NCBI GenBank assembly: GCA_965240325.2 | Contig: OZ251222.1 | Span: 1,116,001-1,180,000, forward strand | Source: Rebecca billardiae RCC1528 | Taxonomy: Eukaryota; Haptophyta | Reading direction: 5' to 3' | Length of the DNA: 64,000 bases | Shown: piece after piece, positions 63,716-64,000 of the stretch | Numbering within the stretch: position 1 is the first letter of the stretch | Layout of the letters: every line of letters begins with the position of its first letter | The notes under the pieces: model-generated | Told to the model about the DNA's origin: nothing | The model's input: the letters and a program-made list of their open reading frames with translations, nothing else | The model's database searches: none | Made by a program: the position numbers and the translations under genes

Positions 63716-64000
63716 AAGCCACGTGCATTTGCCACCCACCTGTCCCAGACGGATTTCCGGGCCGCTGATTGGTCGGCGCGAGCCGCCCCCGTCGTGTCCG
63801 GCTGGCCTGTCTCCGAATCCGGTAAGACAAGGGCTGGTCTGTCTCAGCGTCCGGTAAGACAAGCAACAAAGAAAAGAAAAGTAGAGAAAAGAAAAGAAAA
63901 GAAGAGCCAATAATAAATGAAAAGAAAGAAAAGAGTAGGAACAGGAAAGAAAAGAATAATGAAAAAGAAAATGAGTCCGGGGCGATGTCCGGTGTCCTTC
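63716..64000. other. Right edge: spacer with purine-rich tract
   Basis: 63865-63970 is almost purely A/G (AAAGAAAAGAAAAG motifs). CCGGTAAGACAAG occurs twice (63820 and 63851). No gene is visible before the window ends. Confidence 0.5.

Overview
The window looks like nuclear DNA of a GC-rich unicellular alga. A haptophyte is the best guess and another chromist or green microalga is possible. The reasons: long single-exon genes sit beside genes with short GC-rich spliceosomal introns (116-345 nt where defined, donors GTGCGC, GTACGC or GTGTGC, acceptors mostly GCAG). Eukaryote-only proteins are present (U3 snoRNP Rrp9, clathrin light chain, Trl1-type tRNA ligase, Golgi-type sulfotransferases, an (S)P-rich wall or matrix protein), together with copia and RT-RNase H retroelements and long (TA)n tracts. 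No bacterial operons, ribosome binding sites or CRISPR arrays are seen. The species call is inference.

Layout. 0.5-4 kb: a sulfotransferase (-) and a four-exon RRP9 gene (+) share a 183-bp divergent promoter. 4.4-5.6 kb: a 5'-truncated duplicate of the tRNA ligase. 5.7-13.5 kb: two head-to-tail copies of a ~3.9-kb element; one is filled with a 183-bp satellite, the other carries a decayed RT-RNase H. 13.5-15.3 kb: low-GC spacer with hairpins. 15.3-22 kb: a second sulfotransferase, the full-length three-domain tRNA ligase and, divergent from it, a probable nucleoside-hydrolase-like gene. 22-25 kb: (TA)109 and a 2.6-kb internally deleted copia element with intact LTRs and a 5-bp target duplication. 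25-27 kb: foldback and repeat debris. 27.4-30.9 kb: a proline-rich membrane glycoprotein with six cysteine modules. 32.2-35.6 kb: a broken copy of the 3' end of the hydrolase-like gene, then a QueA-QueH fusion. 36.4-37.6 kb: clathrin light chain (3 exons). 39.8-45.6 kb: a 1834-aa receptor-like protein (ligand-binding ectodomain, one membrane span, intracellular nucleoside-hydrolase domain). 50.8-52.6 kb: type-B carboxylesterase with a 3' stem-loop. 53.2-57.8 kb: an XK-related-like multispan protein whose C-terminal LRRs are six near-identical 84-nt exons in ~430-bp tandem units. 57.8-64 kb: repeat-rich DNA with foldback elements and a decayed coding segment.

Recurring themes are RNA maturation (Rrp9, tRNA ligase, QueA-QueH), secretory-pathway and surface functions (two sulfotransferases, the proline-rich glycoprotein, clathrin light chain, carboxylesterase) and two genes with nucleoside-hydrolase-like motifs. 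Segmental duplication is prominent: two genes inside 16.8-21.9 kb have partial copies just outside it (4.4 kb and 32.2 kb). The strongest candidates for undescribed biology are the receptor-nucleoside hydrolase, the organelle-targeted QueA-QueH fusion and the XK-LRR gene with its amplified exon cassette. All exon boundaries were placed by eye from frame continuity and splice consensus.
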